Positions 41,429 to 49,595 of a stretch of 64,000 nucleotides of DNA are shown one piece after another; position 1 is the first letter of the stretch, and each line of letters starts with the position of its first letter. The notes under the pieces are model-generated. The model was not told the DNA's origin. It ran no database searches and worked only from the letters and a program-made list of their open reading frames with translations. The position numbers were made by a program, and so were the translations under genes. This stretch comes from JAXLYE01 sp046351595 (GTDB taxonomy: Bacteria; Myxococcota_A; Polyangia; Palsa-1104; JAEUJZ01). The stretch spans positions 620,001-684,000 of the forward strand of contig JAXLYE010000004.1 in the NCBI GenBank assembly GCA_046351595.1, read 5' to 3'.

Positions 41429-42745
41429 ATGACTATTGCGCGTCCTACCCCCCTAGGCGAGCGGCTTGCGGCTCTGAAGCTCTCGATGCTGCCGGTCTGG
41501 GTCTACGACCACGACTTCGGGCGGTTCCGCTGGGCCAACGAGCGCGCGATCGAGCTGTGGCGTGCCGAGAGCGAAGAGGAGCTGCTCGCGCGCGACTTCT
41601 CCAAGAACTCGGAGGCTACACGCACGCGCCTGGAGAACTACCTGGCGTCGCTGCGCAAGGGCCAGCTGGTCGCCGAGGACTGGACGCTGTACCCGCGCGG
41701 CAAGCCCGCGACCATGACGCTGCACGGCTCGGGCATCGAGCTCGATGACGGGCGCCTGGCGATCCTGTTCCAGGCCGTGCTCAAGGAGTCCCAGCTCGCG
41801 CCGTCGATGGTGCGCGGCGTCGAGGCGCTGCGTCACACCTCGCTGATGGTCAGCCTGCTGTCGCTCACCGGCTCGGCGCTGTTTCACAACCCGGCGGCGC
41901 TGCGCGTCTTCGGTGACACGCCCGATATCGCGGGCTGGTTCGCGGACGACGGCAAGGCGATGCTGGCGACGGTCGAGGCGGGCTCCGACTTCGCCTCCGA
42001 GGAGCTGGTGCGCACGGCCGAGGGGCCGCGCTGGCACGCGATCCAGGCGCGGCCGGCCACGGATCCGGTGTCCGGCGAGCGCGCGGTGCTGCTGCAGCAG
42101 ACCGACGTGCGCGAGCGCCGCCGCGCCGAGGATCTGGCCGAGACGCGCAGCAAGCTGCTCGAGGAGCTGAACCACACGCTGGCGCTGGTCGAGCAGCAGC
42201 GGCAGCAGATCCTGGCGCTGTCGGCGCCCGTGCTCGACGTCGGCCGGCAGACGGTCGCGGTGCCGCTCATCGGCAACATCGGCTCCGATCGCATCAGCGA
42301 GATCGCGCAGCGCCTCTTGCCCGCGCTCCAGAGCCAGCGCACGCGCTACGTCATCCTCGATCTCACCGGCTGCAGCGAGCTCGCCGAGTCGGACGCGCGC
42401 CGCCTCGGTCAGCTCGCGAGCGCCATCCAGCTGCTCGGCGCGCGGCCCATCCTCACCGGCATCAACCCGCAGCTGGCGCGCGCGCTCATCACCTCGGGCA
42501 CCGACCTCGCGGGGCTGCCCACCCTGCGGACGCTGCGCGAGGCCATCGAGCACTGCCGCAACGCGACGGCCAGCGCGCCCGCCGCGGGCCGCTCGCTGCT
42601 CGGCGCCGCGCCCTCGTCCCGCCCGAAAGCAAGGCCGCCGAGGTCGCCGCGGCCCTCTCTGTCTATGCCCAATGAGCCGCCCGATTCATCGCCCGATCCA
42701 TCGCCCGATTTGTGGGGCGATTCATGGGGCGACGAATCGGAATGA
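41429..42745 (+). CDS. PAS-STAS regulator, RsbR-like
   Basis: A 438-aa protein without membrane segments. The N terminus is PAS-like (VWVYDHDFGRFRWANERAIELW, then HGSGIELDDGRLAILFQAVL) with a second PAS-like segment around residue 130-230 and a helical linker ERRRAEDLAETRSKLLEEL. A STAS domain follows at about 262-385 (VLDVGRQTVAVPLIGNIGSDRISEIAQRLL; YVILDLTGCSELAESDARRLGQL; GARPILTGINPQLA). This order is typical of RsbR/stressosome-type regulators. The last 50 residues are Pro/Ser/Asp-rich and end in degenerate PDSSPDPSPD repeats. The partner kinase is not in the window. Confidence 0.82.
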   Translation: MTIARPTPLGERLAALKLSMLPVWVYDHDFGRFRWANERAIELWRAESEEELLARDFSKNSEATRTRLENYLASLRKGQLVAEDWTLYPRGKPATMTLHGSGIELDDGRLAILFQAVLKESQLAPSMVRGVEALRHTSLMVSLLSLTGSALFHNPAALRVFGDTPDIAGWFADDGKAMLATVEAGSDFASEELVRTAEGPRWHAIQARPATDPVSGERAVLLQQTDVRERRRAEDLAETRSKLLEELNHTLALVEQQRQQILALSAPVLDVGRQTVAVPLIGNIGSDRISEIAQRLLPALQSQRTRYVILDLTGCSELAESDARRLGQLASAIQLLGARPILTGINPQLARALITSGTDLAGLPTLRTLREAIEHCRNATASAPAAGRSLLGAAPSSRPKARPPRSPRPSLSMPNEPPDSSPDPSPDLWGDSWGDESE

Positions 42746-42784
42746 GCCGGCCGCACCGCAATCAGCCCGAATGAGAAGGAACCC

Positions 42785-43387
42785 ATGAAGCTCTACTATG
42801 TCCCGCTCACTTCTTCGTTTCGTCCGCGCTGGGTGCTCGAGGAGACCGGCCAGGAGCACGAGCTCGTCCGGCTCACGCTCTCGCCCAAGGATCTGAAGAC
42901 GCCCGAGTACATGAAGATCCACCCGCTCGGTCAGGTGCCGGCGCTGGTCGACGAGGACCTCGTGCTCATCGAGTCGGCCGCGATCTGCATGTACCTGGCC
43001 GAGCGCGCGCCCGGCCGCGAGCTGCTGCCCGCCGACGACATCAAGACGCGCGCGCTGTACCACCAGTGGATCCTGTTCGCGATGGACACCCTGAGCCCGG
43101 TCGTGCACCCGGTGTACCTGCGCTGGTTCCTGGCCAAGCCCGAGGACAAGGCGCACGTCGCGGCGGAGTCCGATCACGCGGCGATCCAGCGCGTGCTGGC
43201 GCCGGTCGTGCGCGCGCTCGCGTCCGGACCGTTCCTCCTGGGCGAGCGCTTCACCACCGCCGACATCGTGATGGGCGGCGTGCTGCAGTGGGCCGAGGCC
43301 GCGGGGCTTCTGACCGGCTGTCCGGAGGTGCGCGCCTATCACGAGCGGCTGCGCGCCCGTCCAGCGTACCAGCGCGCGCTCGGCTGA
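42785..43387 (+). CDS. Glutathione S-transferase family protein
   Basis: A 200-aa protein starting at MKLYYVPLTSSFRPRWVLEE, behind AGAAGGAA. The thioredoxin-like N-terminal domain has the catalytic-region Ser/Thr in LTSSFRPRW and the cis-Pro turn GQVPALVDEDLVLIESAAICMYLAE, the glutathione-binding ESxAI motif. The helical C-terminal domain includes FLLGERFTTADIVMGGVL. It probably conjugates or reduces small electrophiles; substrate unknown. Confidence 0.88.
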   Translation: MKLYYVPLTSSFRPRWVLEETGQEHELVRLTLSPKDLKTPEYMKIHPLGQVPALVDEDLVLIESAAICMYLAERAPGRELLPADDIKTRALYHQWILFAMDTLSPVVHPVYLRWFLAKPEDKAHVAAESDHAAIQRVLAPVVRALASGPFLLGERFTTADIVMGGVLQWAEAAGLLTGCPEVRAYHERLRARPAYQRALG

Positions 43388-43551
43388 GCGCAGACGCCGC
43401 GGCCGAGCACGGGGCCGCTCGCGCGCTGCTCGCGACGGCTGCGACGCGGTGCGGCGCGGTCGGCGGTCGATCGGGGATTCTGCGGGCCGTCCGCGAACCT
43501 GTCCGCAGACTTGGCTGAAGCCACGCGCCCGGCGCGCGCATCCCAGGTAGC

Positions 43552-44382
43552 ATGCGGTGGTTGGCCATGGCCTGGTCTAGAATCCGGCGAGCGGTTCGCT
43601 ACCTGGGAGCCTCTGCGATCGTGGCGCTCTTGTTGACGATGGTGCATTACGGGTGCGGCGCGCGGCGCCTCGAGGTGAGGGATCCGCCGCGGCAGCCCTT
43701 CGAGGCGATCATCGTGCCAGGCTGTCCGTCGGGACCGACGGGCGAGCTGTCGCGCTGCCAGGCGCGCCGCGCGGCCTGGGCGGCGATCCTGTGGGAGCGC
43801 GGTTTCGCCGAGCGCTTCATCACCTCGGGCGGCGCCGTCTACTCGCCGTACGTCGAGGCCGAGGCGCTGGCGCTGGCGATGACCACGCTCGGCGTGCCGC
43901 CGGACCGCATCTACCTCGACCGCCACGCCCTGCACACCGACGAGAACATCTACAACGCGGTGCAGATCGCGCGCGGGCTGGGGCTGTCGCGGCTGGCCGT
44001 GGCCTCGGATCGCGGCCAGGCGGTCGGCGCCTGCCGCATGCTCGAGGGCTTCATGGTGCCCCGGCCCGCGGGCTGCGGCGCGTTCTCGATGGACTACGGG
44101 CTCGTCGAGAAGCGGCTGCAGGGCGAGCCTTCGCTGCGCGCGCTGCGGGCGCCGCGTGTGGCCGACTCCGAGTTCGTGCCGCTGCGCGTGCGCGAGCAGC
44201 GGCGGGCGCAGGCCAGCGGGCGCTCGGTGCGGCCGCCGTCGTTCATCCTGTACCCGGCGATGATGGTGCTGCACGGCCTGGGCAAGAGCTGGGTGCCGGT
44301 GGCCCCGGCGCCCGAGGAGGGCCCGCCGGCCCTGACCACCTGGGCGGCGCGGGCGCGCAGCCTGGGCCTGCCCGCGCTGTGA
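43552..44382 (+). CDS. YdcF/DUF218-like membrane-anchored protein
   Basis: A 276-aa protein. One N-terminal membrane segment (YLGASAIVALLLTMVHYGCG) is followed by the DUF218/YdcF pattern: FEAIIVPGCPSGPTGELSRCQARR, ERFITSGGAVYSPYVEAEALALAM, RIYLDRHALHTDENIYNAVQIARG and LAVASDRGQAVGACRMLEG. The acidic and Asn residues in these phrases match the family's proposed active site. The YdcF/SanA group affects envelope integrity and may act on nucleotide-like ligands; the reaction is unknown. Confidence 0.75.
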   Translation: MRWLAMAWSRIRRAVRYLGASAIVALLLTMVHYGCGARRLEVRDPPRQPFEAIIVPGCPSGPTGELSRCQARRAAWAAILWERGFAERFITSGGAVYSPYVEAEALALAMTTLGVPPDRIYLDRHALHTDENIYNAVQIARGLGLSRLAVASDRGQAVGACRMLEGFMVPRPAGCGAFSMDYGLVEKRLQGEPSLRALRAPRVADSEFVPLRVREQRRAQASGRSVRPPSFILYPAMMVLHGLGKSWVPVAPAPEEGPPALTTWAARARSLGLPAL

Positions 44383-44415
44383 AGCGGCGCCGAGGACACG
44401 TTCGAGGACACGTCG

Positions 44416-45441
44416 ATGCAAGGAACGACACGCGCTACGGTTCGTCGCTGCGTGCTCCGGGGCGGCACGCTCCTGCTGCTCGGGCTGGGCGCAGCCAGGG
44501 CGCTCGCGCAGGCGGCGCCGCCCCCGGCCACGGCGACGGCCGAGCCGAGCTTCGAGGCGCACTGGCAGGACGGCCGCGCCGAGATCTCGGGCTACCGCTA
44601 CACCGTCACCCGCTACGGCAGCCAGCGGCTCGGTCAGGCCGTGGCGATCTATGTGACCGAGCCGTTCAGCGAGTCGCGCCGCGTGAAGGTCGACGATCCG
44701 CGGCGCGAGCCGGCCGACACGTTCGAGGCGCTGAAGCTGAACCTTGTGCGCGACTTCCAGACCGGCGTCTACGACTACAACACCATGGTCTCGGTGTTCG
44801 TTCGCTCGCGCGATCTGTCGCTGGCCAAGCTGTCGTTTTCGAGCGCCGAGTGGTGCGGGCACGTCTACGAGGAGCTCTTGTTCGATCGCGGCGGCGCGGT
44901 GCGGCAGTCGCTGCGCTCGTACTTCGAGGGCGAGAGCGCCGAGCGCTCGCTGCCGGCGCCGCCGTCGCAGGGCGCGGCCGTGCCGGTCGTCGTCGAGGAT
45001 CAGCTGTTCGTGCTGCTGCGCGGGCTGCGCGGCGAGCTGCTGCGGCCGGGTGAGAAGCGCACGGTGACGTTCCTGCCCGGCACCATCGTGCGCCGCCTCG
45101 CGCACCAGCCGCTCGCCTTCACCTCCGCGGTCCTCGAGCGCGCGGCGGCGCACGAGCTCGTGCAGGTGCCGGCCGGGCGCATCCCGTCCGACCTCTACAC
45201 CGTCCGCGTCGCCGACGGGCGCGAGGGGCGCTTCGCGATCGAGCGCGCGCACCCGCACCGCATCGTGCGCTGGAGCTTCACGTCGCCATCACGTACGGGC
45301 GGCGGCGCGGGCGAGGCCAGCGAGTCCGGCGAGCTCACAGGCACGGCGCGGCTCGCGTACTGGCAGCTCCACGACAACGGGCACGAGCGCTACCTGAAGG
45401 AGCTCGGCCTGCAGCCGCTGCCGGCGCCGGCGAGCCGCTGA
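44416..45441 (+). CDS. Secreted protein of unknown function
   Basis: A 341-aa protein with a Sec signal (VLRGGTLLLLGLGAARALAQA). The mature part begins FEAHWQDGRAEISGYRYTVTRYGSQRLGQAVAIYVTEPFSESRRVKVDD and continues with LVRDFQTGVYDYNTMVSVFVRS and SFSSAEWCGHVYEELL. The style is that of a conserved periplasmic beta-rich protein seen in several phyla, but I cannot name the family. It follows the YdcF-like gene by 33 bp and may be co-transcribed. Confidence 0.72.
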   Translation: MQGTTRATVRRCVLRGGTLLLLGLGAARALAQAAPPPATATAEPSFEAHWQDGRAEISGYRYTVTRYGSQRLGQAVAIYVTEPFSESRRVKVDDPRREPADTFEALKLNLVRDFQTGVYDYNTMVSVFVRSRDLSLAKLSFSSAEWCGHVYEELLFDRGGAVRQSLRSYFEGESAERSLPAPPSQGAAVPVVVEDQLFVLLRGLRGELLRPGEKRTVTFLPGTIVRRLAHQPLAFTSAVLERAAAHELVQVPAGRIPSDLYTVRVADGREGRFAIERAHPHRIVRWSFTSPSRTGGGAGEASESGELTGTARLAYWQLHDNGHERYLKELGLQPLPAPASR

Positions 45442-45447
45442 GCCGCG

Positions 45448-45475
45448 CCGGCTCCTCCCCGAGAGGGAGGGCCGG
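45448..45475. terminator. Bidirectional terminator-like hairpin
   Basis: CCGGC then CCTCCC (45448-45459, one bulged T) pairs with GGGAGG then GCCGG (45465-45475) around the 5-nt loop CGAGA. It lies between convergent genes ending at 45441 and 45548. There is no U-run, as is common in high-GC genomes. Confidence 0.55.
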
Positions 45476-45547
45476 TTGGCGAATGAGGAAGAGAGAGAAG
45501 AGAAGAGGCGGGGAGGGGAGGGAGCGGCGCCGCGCGCCAGAGCGGGC

Positions 45548-48028
45548 CTAATTCCGCAGCGGCTTGTTGTGCTGCAGCATGTACTGCATGCGCTCGCGCG
45601 TCTTCTCCTCGCCGCACAGCTTGAGGAACTGCTCGCGCTCCAGATCGAGCAGCTGCTGCTCGCTGAGCTTCACCGTCGGCGAGGTGTTGCCGCCGGTCAG
45701 CACCTTGGCGAGCGCGCTGCCGACCACGAGGTCGTGCGGCAGGATCTGGTGCGCCTCGAGCATCATCTGCAGGCTGGAGCGGATGTTGGCGTAGCCGCTC
45801 GGGCCGGGCAGGCGGATCTTGTGCGGACGCGGCGCCCGGTAGCCGGCGCGCAGCATGCCCAGGGCGAGCTGCTTGGCGTCGTAGGTCAGGTGATCGCGGT
45901 TGAAGGTCACCGAGTCGGTGTCGCGCAGGAAGCCGGCGCTGCGCGCCTCCTCGGCCGAGGTCGCGACCTTGGCAAGACCGATGGTCTCGAACGCGCGCTG
46001 CACCATCGGGAACGGATCCGCGTTGTCCGGCAGGTTGCCGAGCAGGCGGCACAGGATCTCCTTGCAGCCGCCGCCACCGGGCAAAAGGCCCACGCCGACC
46101 TCGACGAGGCCGATGTACAGCTCCGCGTGCGCGCGCACCGCGTCGCCGTGCAGCGTCACCTCGGCGCCGCCGCCGAGCGCCAGGCCCGCGGGCGCGACCA
46201 CGACGGGCACCGGGCTGTAGCGCAGCAGCATGTTGGCCTGCTGGAAGTCGTCGATGGTCTTCTCCAGCACCGGCCACGAGCCCTGCATCGCCGCCATCAG
46301 GATCAGGAACAGGTTGGCGCCGGCCGAGAAGGCCTCGGTCGACTCGTTGCTGATGACCAGCGCCTTGCCGCGTGAGTCGCACAGATCGATCGCCTTGCGC
46401 ATCATCGTGATGATGTCGGCGTCGATGGCGTTCATCTTGGTGTGGAACTCGAGCGCGTAGACGTCGTCGCCCAGGTCGATGAGGTGCGCGCCGTCGTTGT
46501 GGTCGACCACCGCGCCGCTGGCGACGCGGCCGGCCAGCGACAGCTCACGCGGCGAGCGCGGCACGCCCACCGGACCGTGCGCCGACAGATCGTAGAAGCT
46601 CTTGTCGCCGGGCGCGCCGCTGTAGAACGACGTGCGGCCGGACTTGAGCATGTCGTAGACCCACTGCGCCGGGCGGATGCCGTCCTTCTCCATGCGCTCG
46701 ACGGCGTTCTTCACGCCGTAGGCGTCCCACATCTCGAACGGACCGAGCTCCCAGGCGTAGCCCCAGCGCATCGCGCGATCGACGTTGAGGATGTCGTCCG
46801 CGATCACCGGATCCTGCGCCGTGCCATCGGCCTCGACCCGCGGGCCGATGCGCCGCGAGGAGTAGGCCCACATCATCGCGGTCGCCTTCCACGCCAGCTG
46901 CGCCGCGCGATCCGTGCCGCCGAGCACCGCGGTGATGCGCGCCTCGGGCGTCTGCGCGTTCTTGGCGGCGCCGAGCGAGTCGAACCGCACCTTCTGCTGC
47001 GGCCGATACTCCAGCGTCTTCAGATCGAGCGACTGGATGCCGTCCTTGGTCTTCTGGTAAAAGCCCTTGCCGGTCTTGTCGCCGCGCAGCCCGCGCTGCA
47101 CCATCTGCCGCAGCACCTCGGGCAGCTCGAAGACCGCGCGCGACTCGTCGTGCACCAGGTTGTCGTAGCAGTTCTGCGCGACGTCGATGACGGTGTCCAG
47201 GCCCACCAGATCCGCGGTGCGGAAGACGGCGCTCTTGGGGCGGCCCAGCGGCGGGCCGAAGATCGCGTCGATCTCCTCGACGGTGAAGCCCTCGTCGATG
47301 GCCAGCTTGATGAGGCCCATCATGCCGGCGGTGCCGATGCGGTTGGCGACGAAGTTGGTGGTGTCCTTGCCGAACACCACGCCCTTGCCCAGCACCGTCT
47401 CGCCGAAGCGCGCGATGTCGGCGACGACCTTGGGATCGGTGTCCGGGCCCGCGACCAGCTCGAGCAGCCGCATGTAGCGCACCGGGTTGAAGAAGTGCGT
47501 CACCAGGAAGCGGCTGCGCATCGACGCCGAGCGGCCCGCCATCAGCTTAACGATGGGCAGGCCCGAGGTGTTCGACGCGAGCACCGTGTGCGGCCCGAGC
47601 AGCGGCTCGATGCGCGCGAACAGCGCCTGCTTGATCGCGAGATCCTCGCGCACCACCTCGATCACCAGGTCCATCTGCGCCGCCTCGGCCAGATCGTCCT
47701 CGAGGTTGCCGGTGCGGATGCGCTCCAGGTCGCGCGGGTGGAACAAGAGCGAGGGCCTGGACGCCTTGAGCTTGTCGAGCGCGCCGAGCGCGAACTTGTT
47801 GCGCGCCTTCTTGTTCGTCGCCTGGTCCGCTTGCTGGGCCGCGCCGGCCTGCGCGAGGTCAGGCGGCACGATGTCGAGCAGGAGCACGTCGAGGCCCGCG
47901 CCCGCGAGGTGCGCCGCGATGCCGCTGCCCATCACGCCCGCGCCGAGCACCGCCGCGCGGCGAAACCGACGCTCGCTGGCCTGGCCCGACTGGCCGGCAT
48001 CCTGAGCGCCCTGGTCCTTGTGGTTCAT
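45548..48028 (-). CDS. Bifunctional 3-hydroxyacyl-CoA dehydrogenase / enoyl-CoA hydratase, FadN-like order
   Basis: An 826-aa protein starting at MNHKDQGAQDAG behind GAGGAAC. The dehydrogenase comes first: NAD motif AAVLGAGVMGSGIAAHLAGAG, LASNTSGLPIVKLM and catalytic His in VTHFFNPVRYMRLLELV, then the C-terminal dimerisation domains. The hydratase/isomerase domain follows at about 510-690, with LALGGGAEVTLHGD (oxyanion loop) and GLVEVGVGLLPGGGG carrying the catalytic Glu. This HAD-ECH order matches Bacillus FadN and differs from FadB/FadJ. It catalyses two steps of fatty-acid beta-oxidation. No thiolase or acyl-CoA dehydrogenase is adjacent. Confidence 0.9.
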   Translation of the reverse strand: MNHKDQGAQDAGQSGQASERRFRRAAVLGAGVMGSGIAAHLAGAGLDVLLLDIVPPDLAQAGAAQQADQATNKKARNKFALGALDKLKASRPSLLFHPRDLERIRTGNLEDDLAEAAQMDLVIEVVREDLAIKQALFARIEPLLGPHTVLASNTSGLPIVKLMAGRSASMRSRFLVTHFFNPVRYMRLLELVAGPDTDPKVVADIARFGETVLGKGVVFGKDTTNFVANRIGTAGMMGLIKLAIDEGFTVEEIDAIFGPPLGRPKSAVFRTADLVGLDTVIDVAQNCYDNLVHDESRAVFELPEVLRQMVQRGLRGDKTGKGFYQKTKDGIQSLDLKTLEYRPQQKVRFDSLGAAKNAQTPEARITAVLGGTDRAAQLAWKATAMMWAYSSRRIGPRVEADGTAQDPVIADDILNVDRAMRWGYAWELGPFEMWDAYGVKNAVERMEKDGIRPAQWVYDMLKSGRTSFYSGAPGDKSFYDLSAHGPVGVPRSPRELSLAGRVASGAVVDHNDGAHLIDLGDDVYALEFHTKMNAIDADIITMMRKAIDLCDSRGKALVISNESTEAFSAGANLFLILMAAMQGSWPVLEKTIDDFQQANMLLRYSPVPVVVAPAGLALGGGAEVTLHGDAVRAHAELYIGLVEVGVGLLPGGGGCKEILCRLLGNLPDNADPFPMVQRAFETIGLAKVATSAEEARSAGFLRDTDSVTFNRDHLTYDAKQLALGMLRAGYRAPRPHKIRLPGPSGYANIRSSLQMMLEAHQILPHDLVVGSALAKVLTGGNTSPTVKLSEQQLLDLEREQFLKLCGEEKTRERMQYMLQHNKPLRN

Positions 48029-48087
48029 CTGGTTCCTCCGAGGAGCTTTTTCGGGTCCGCAGTCTATCACGGCGCTAGCTTGGAGAT

Positions 48088-48759
48088 ATGAGCCAGCCAA
48101 ACGATGCGTCTTCCGCGGTTTCCGGTCGTGGTGCGGGTGCGGGTGCGGGTGCGGATCCGGGCGCGGGCCCCGCTGGCGCCGGCGAGGTCTCGGGCGACGA
48201 GGTGAAGCAGCTGCTGCGTGATCCCGGCCTGCCCGAGGCGGTGCGGCGGGCCCTGCTCGGCGGCGCGAAGCTCGAGCGCATCGAGCTCGACCCCGAGGGG
48301 CAGTGGCGCCACCAGGGCGAGCCCTTCACCAACCCCAACCTCATCGCGCTGTTCCACCGCTCGATCGCGCGCACCGCGGGCGGCACCTACGTGCTGCAGA
48401 TCCCGCCGTTCAGCTACCCGATCACCGTCGCAGACACGCCGCGCTTCGTGCGCCACGTCCGGATCGCCGCGCGCGAGGCGGGCGGGCGCGAGGCCGGCGG
48501 GCCCGCGGTCACCCTGCTGCTCAGCGACGGCAGCGAGCAGCCGCTCGCGGCCGACGGCCTGGCCTACGTCGCCGATCGCGGGCTGTACTGCCGTGTCCTT
48601 TCGCCCGACGGCAGCCGCTGGCCCGCGCGCTTCCTGCGGCCCGCCTACTACGCGCTCGCCGAGCACCTCGTCGAGGAGGGCGGCGCCTTCCAGCTCGACC
48701 TGCCGAGCGGCCGCGTCCCGATCCCCACCGTCGAGCACGCCGCCGCCGTCGCGGTCTGA
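48088..48759 (+). CDS. DUF1285-like protein
   Basis: A 223-aa protein. After a low-complexity N terminus with GAGAGA repeats (residues 13-32), the core KLERIELDPEGQWRHQGEPFTNPNLIALFHRSIARTAGGTYVLQIPPFSYPITVADTPRFVRHV matches the DUF1285 pattern (Trp, then xxGxxIxxxxLxxLF, then PVEKxxIxVEDxPF). Structural-genomics members are two-domain beta proteins with no assigned role. It is divergent from the FadN-like gene, 59 bp apart, and precedes the TetR-P450 operon. Confidence 0.7.
   Translation: MSQPNDASSAVSGRGAGAGAGADPGAGPAGAGEVSGDEVKQLLRDPGLPEAVRRALLGGAKLERIELDPEGQWRHQGEPFTNPNLIALFHRSIARTAGGTYVLQIPPFSYPITVADTPRFVRHVRIAAREAGGREAGGPAVTLLLSDGSEQPLAADGLAYVADRGLYCRVLSPDGSRWPARFLRPAYYALAEHLVEEGGAFQLDLPSGRVPIPTVEHAAAVAV
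48127..48154 (+). repeat. 6-bp GGTGCG tandem repeat
   Basis: Four copies of GGTGCG, with the last grading into GGATCC, encode Gly-Ala repeats at the N terminus of the DUF1285-like protein. Confidence 0.75.
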
Positions 48760-48804
48760 GCCGGCCCGCGGGGCTTGACAGCCCCCAGGCTTCCGGCCAG
48801 CATG

Positions 48805-48828
48805 ATGAATGAATGATCATTCATTCAT
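48805..48828. promoter_or_regulatory. 24-bp perfect palindrome, TetR/FadR-type operator
   Basis: ATGAATGAATGA is followed immediately by its reverse complement TCATTCATTCAT. The core TGAATGATCATTCA resembles the TGAATGAMTANTCATTCA operator known for Bacillus FadR, a TetR-family acyl-CoA sensor. It lies about 95 bp before the TetR start. Confidence 0.75.
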
Positions 48829-48833
48829 TCATC

Positions 48834-48847
48834 TGAACGATCGTTCA
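48834..48847. promoter_or_regulatory. Second palindrome in front of the TetR-P450 operon
   Basis: TGAACGATCGTTCA is a perfect 14-bp palindrome whose centre is 24 bp from that of the first operator. Both follow TGAAYGATCRTTCA, so they are probably bound by the same TetR regulator. Confidence 0.7.
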
Positions 48848-48920
48848 TTAGCCCTGGCACCAACCCTGGCACTGAACCCGGCACGATCCCCGGACCCGGC
48901 TCGGACCCTCGGAGCGCAGC

Positions 48921-49595
48921 GTGAAGAAGCAGCCCCCCGACGTGCAGGCGCAGCGGATCGACGCCCGGCGCGGCCAGATCCTCGACGCGGCGACGCACGT
49001 GTTCGCCGACAAGGGCTTCCACGCCGCGACCGTCCGCGACATCGCCCGCGCCGCCGGCCTCGCCGACGGCACGCTCTACCTCTACTTCCAGAGCAAGGCC
49101 GACCTCTTGCTAGGCATCCTCGCCCGCCTGAACGAGAGCGAGCGCCGCGCCCTCGATCTCGCCGCGCTGGCGGGGCTGGCGCCGCCGGGACCCGGTAGCG
49201 AGGGCGGCGAGCGGGGCGAGGGCGGCGGCGGCTTCCGCTCCTTCCTCACCGGCTACATCCGCCACCGCCTCACCGTGCTCGACGAGAACCTGCGCGCGTT
49301 CCAGGCCGTGCTGCCCGACATCCTGCGCAGCCCCGAGCTGCGCGAGCGCTACCTGCGCGAGGTGATCGAGCCGACCTTCCGGCTCGGCGAGCCGGTGCTC
49401 GAGGAGCTGATCGCCCGCGGCGCGCTGCAGCCCGTCGACGTCCAGCTGGCGCTGCGCGCCATTCCCGGCCTGATCCTGGGCCTCCTCATCCTGCGCATGC
49501 TCGGCGACCCGGCGCTCACCGAGAAGTGGGCCGCGCTGCCCGAGCTGGTGACCGGGATGATCTTTGACGGCTTGCTGAAGGAGTCTCCCCGATGA
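48921..49595 (+). CDS. TetR-family regulator, FadR-like
   Basis: A 224-aa protein from a GTG start. The N-terminal HTH is RGQILDAATHVFADKGFHAATVRDIARAAGLADGTLYLYFQSKADLLLGIL, a complete TetR signature. The C-terminal ligand domain contains LRAFQAVLPDILRSPELRERYLREVIEPTF, similar to the TetR_C domain of FadR-like members. It overlaps the P450 start by ATGA, so they form an operon. It probably represses its own operon at the two upstream palindromes, released by a lipid-like ligand. The ligand is an inference from the operator and the neighbouring FadN-like gene. Confidence 0.88.
   Translation: MKKQPPDVQAQRIDARRGQILDAATHVFADKGFHAATVRDIARAAGLADGTLYLYFQSKADLLLGILARLNESERRALDLAALAGLAPPGPGSEGGERGEGGGGFRSFLTGYIRHRLTVLDENLRAFQAVLPDILRSPELRERYLREVIEPTFRLGEPVLEELIARGALQPVDVQLALRAIPGLILGLLILRMLGDPALTEKWAALPELVTGMIFDGLLKESPR

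Noticed and set aside
48834..48847. LexA box in front of the TetR-P450 operon
   Set aside because: It fits GAAC-N4-GTTC, but it is better explained as a second TetR site because it shares TGAAYGATCRTTCA with the adjacent 24-bp palindrome.
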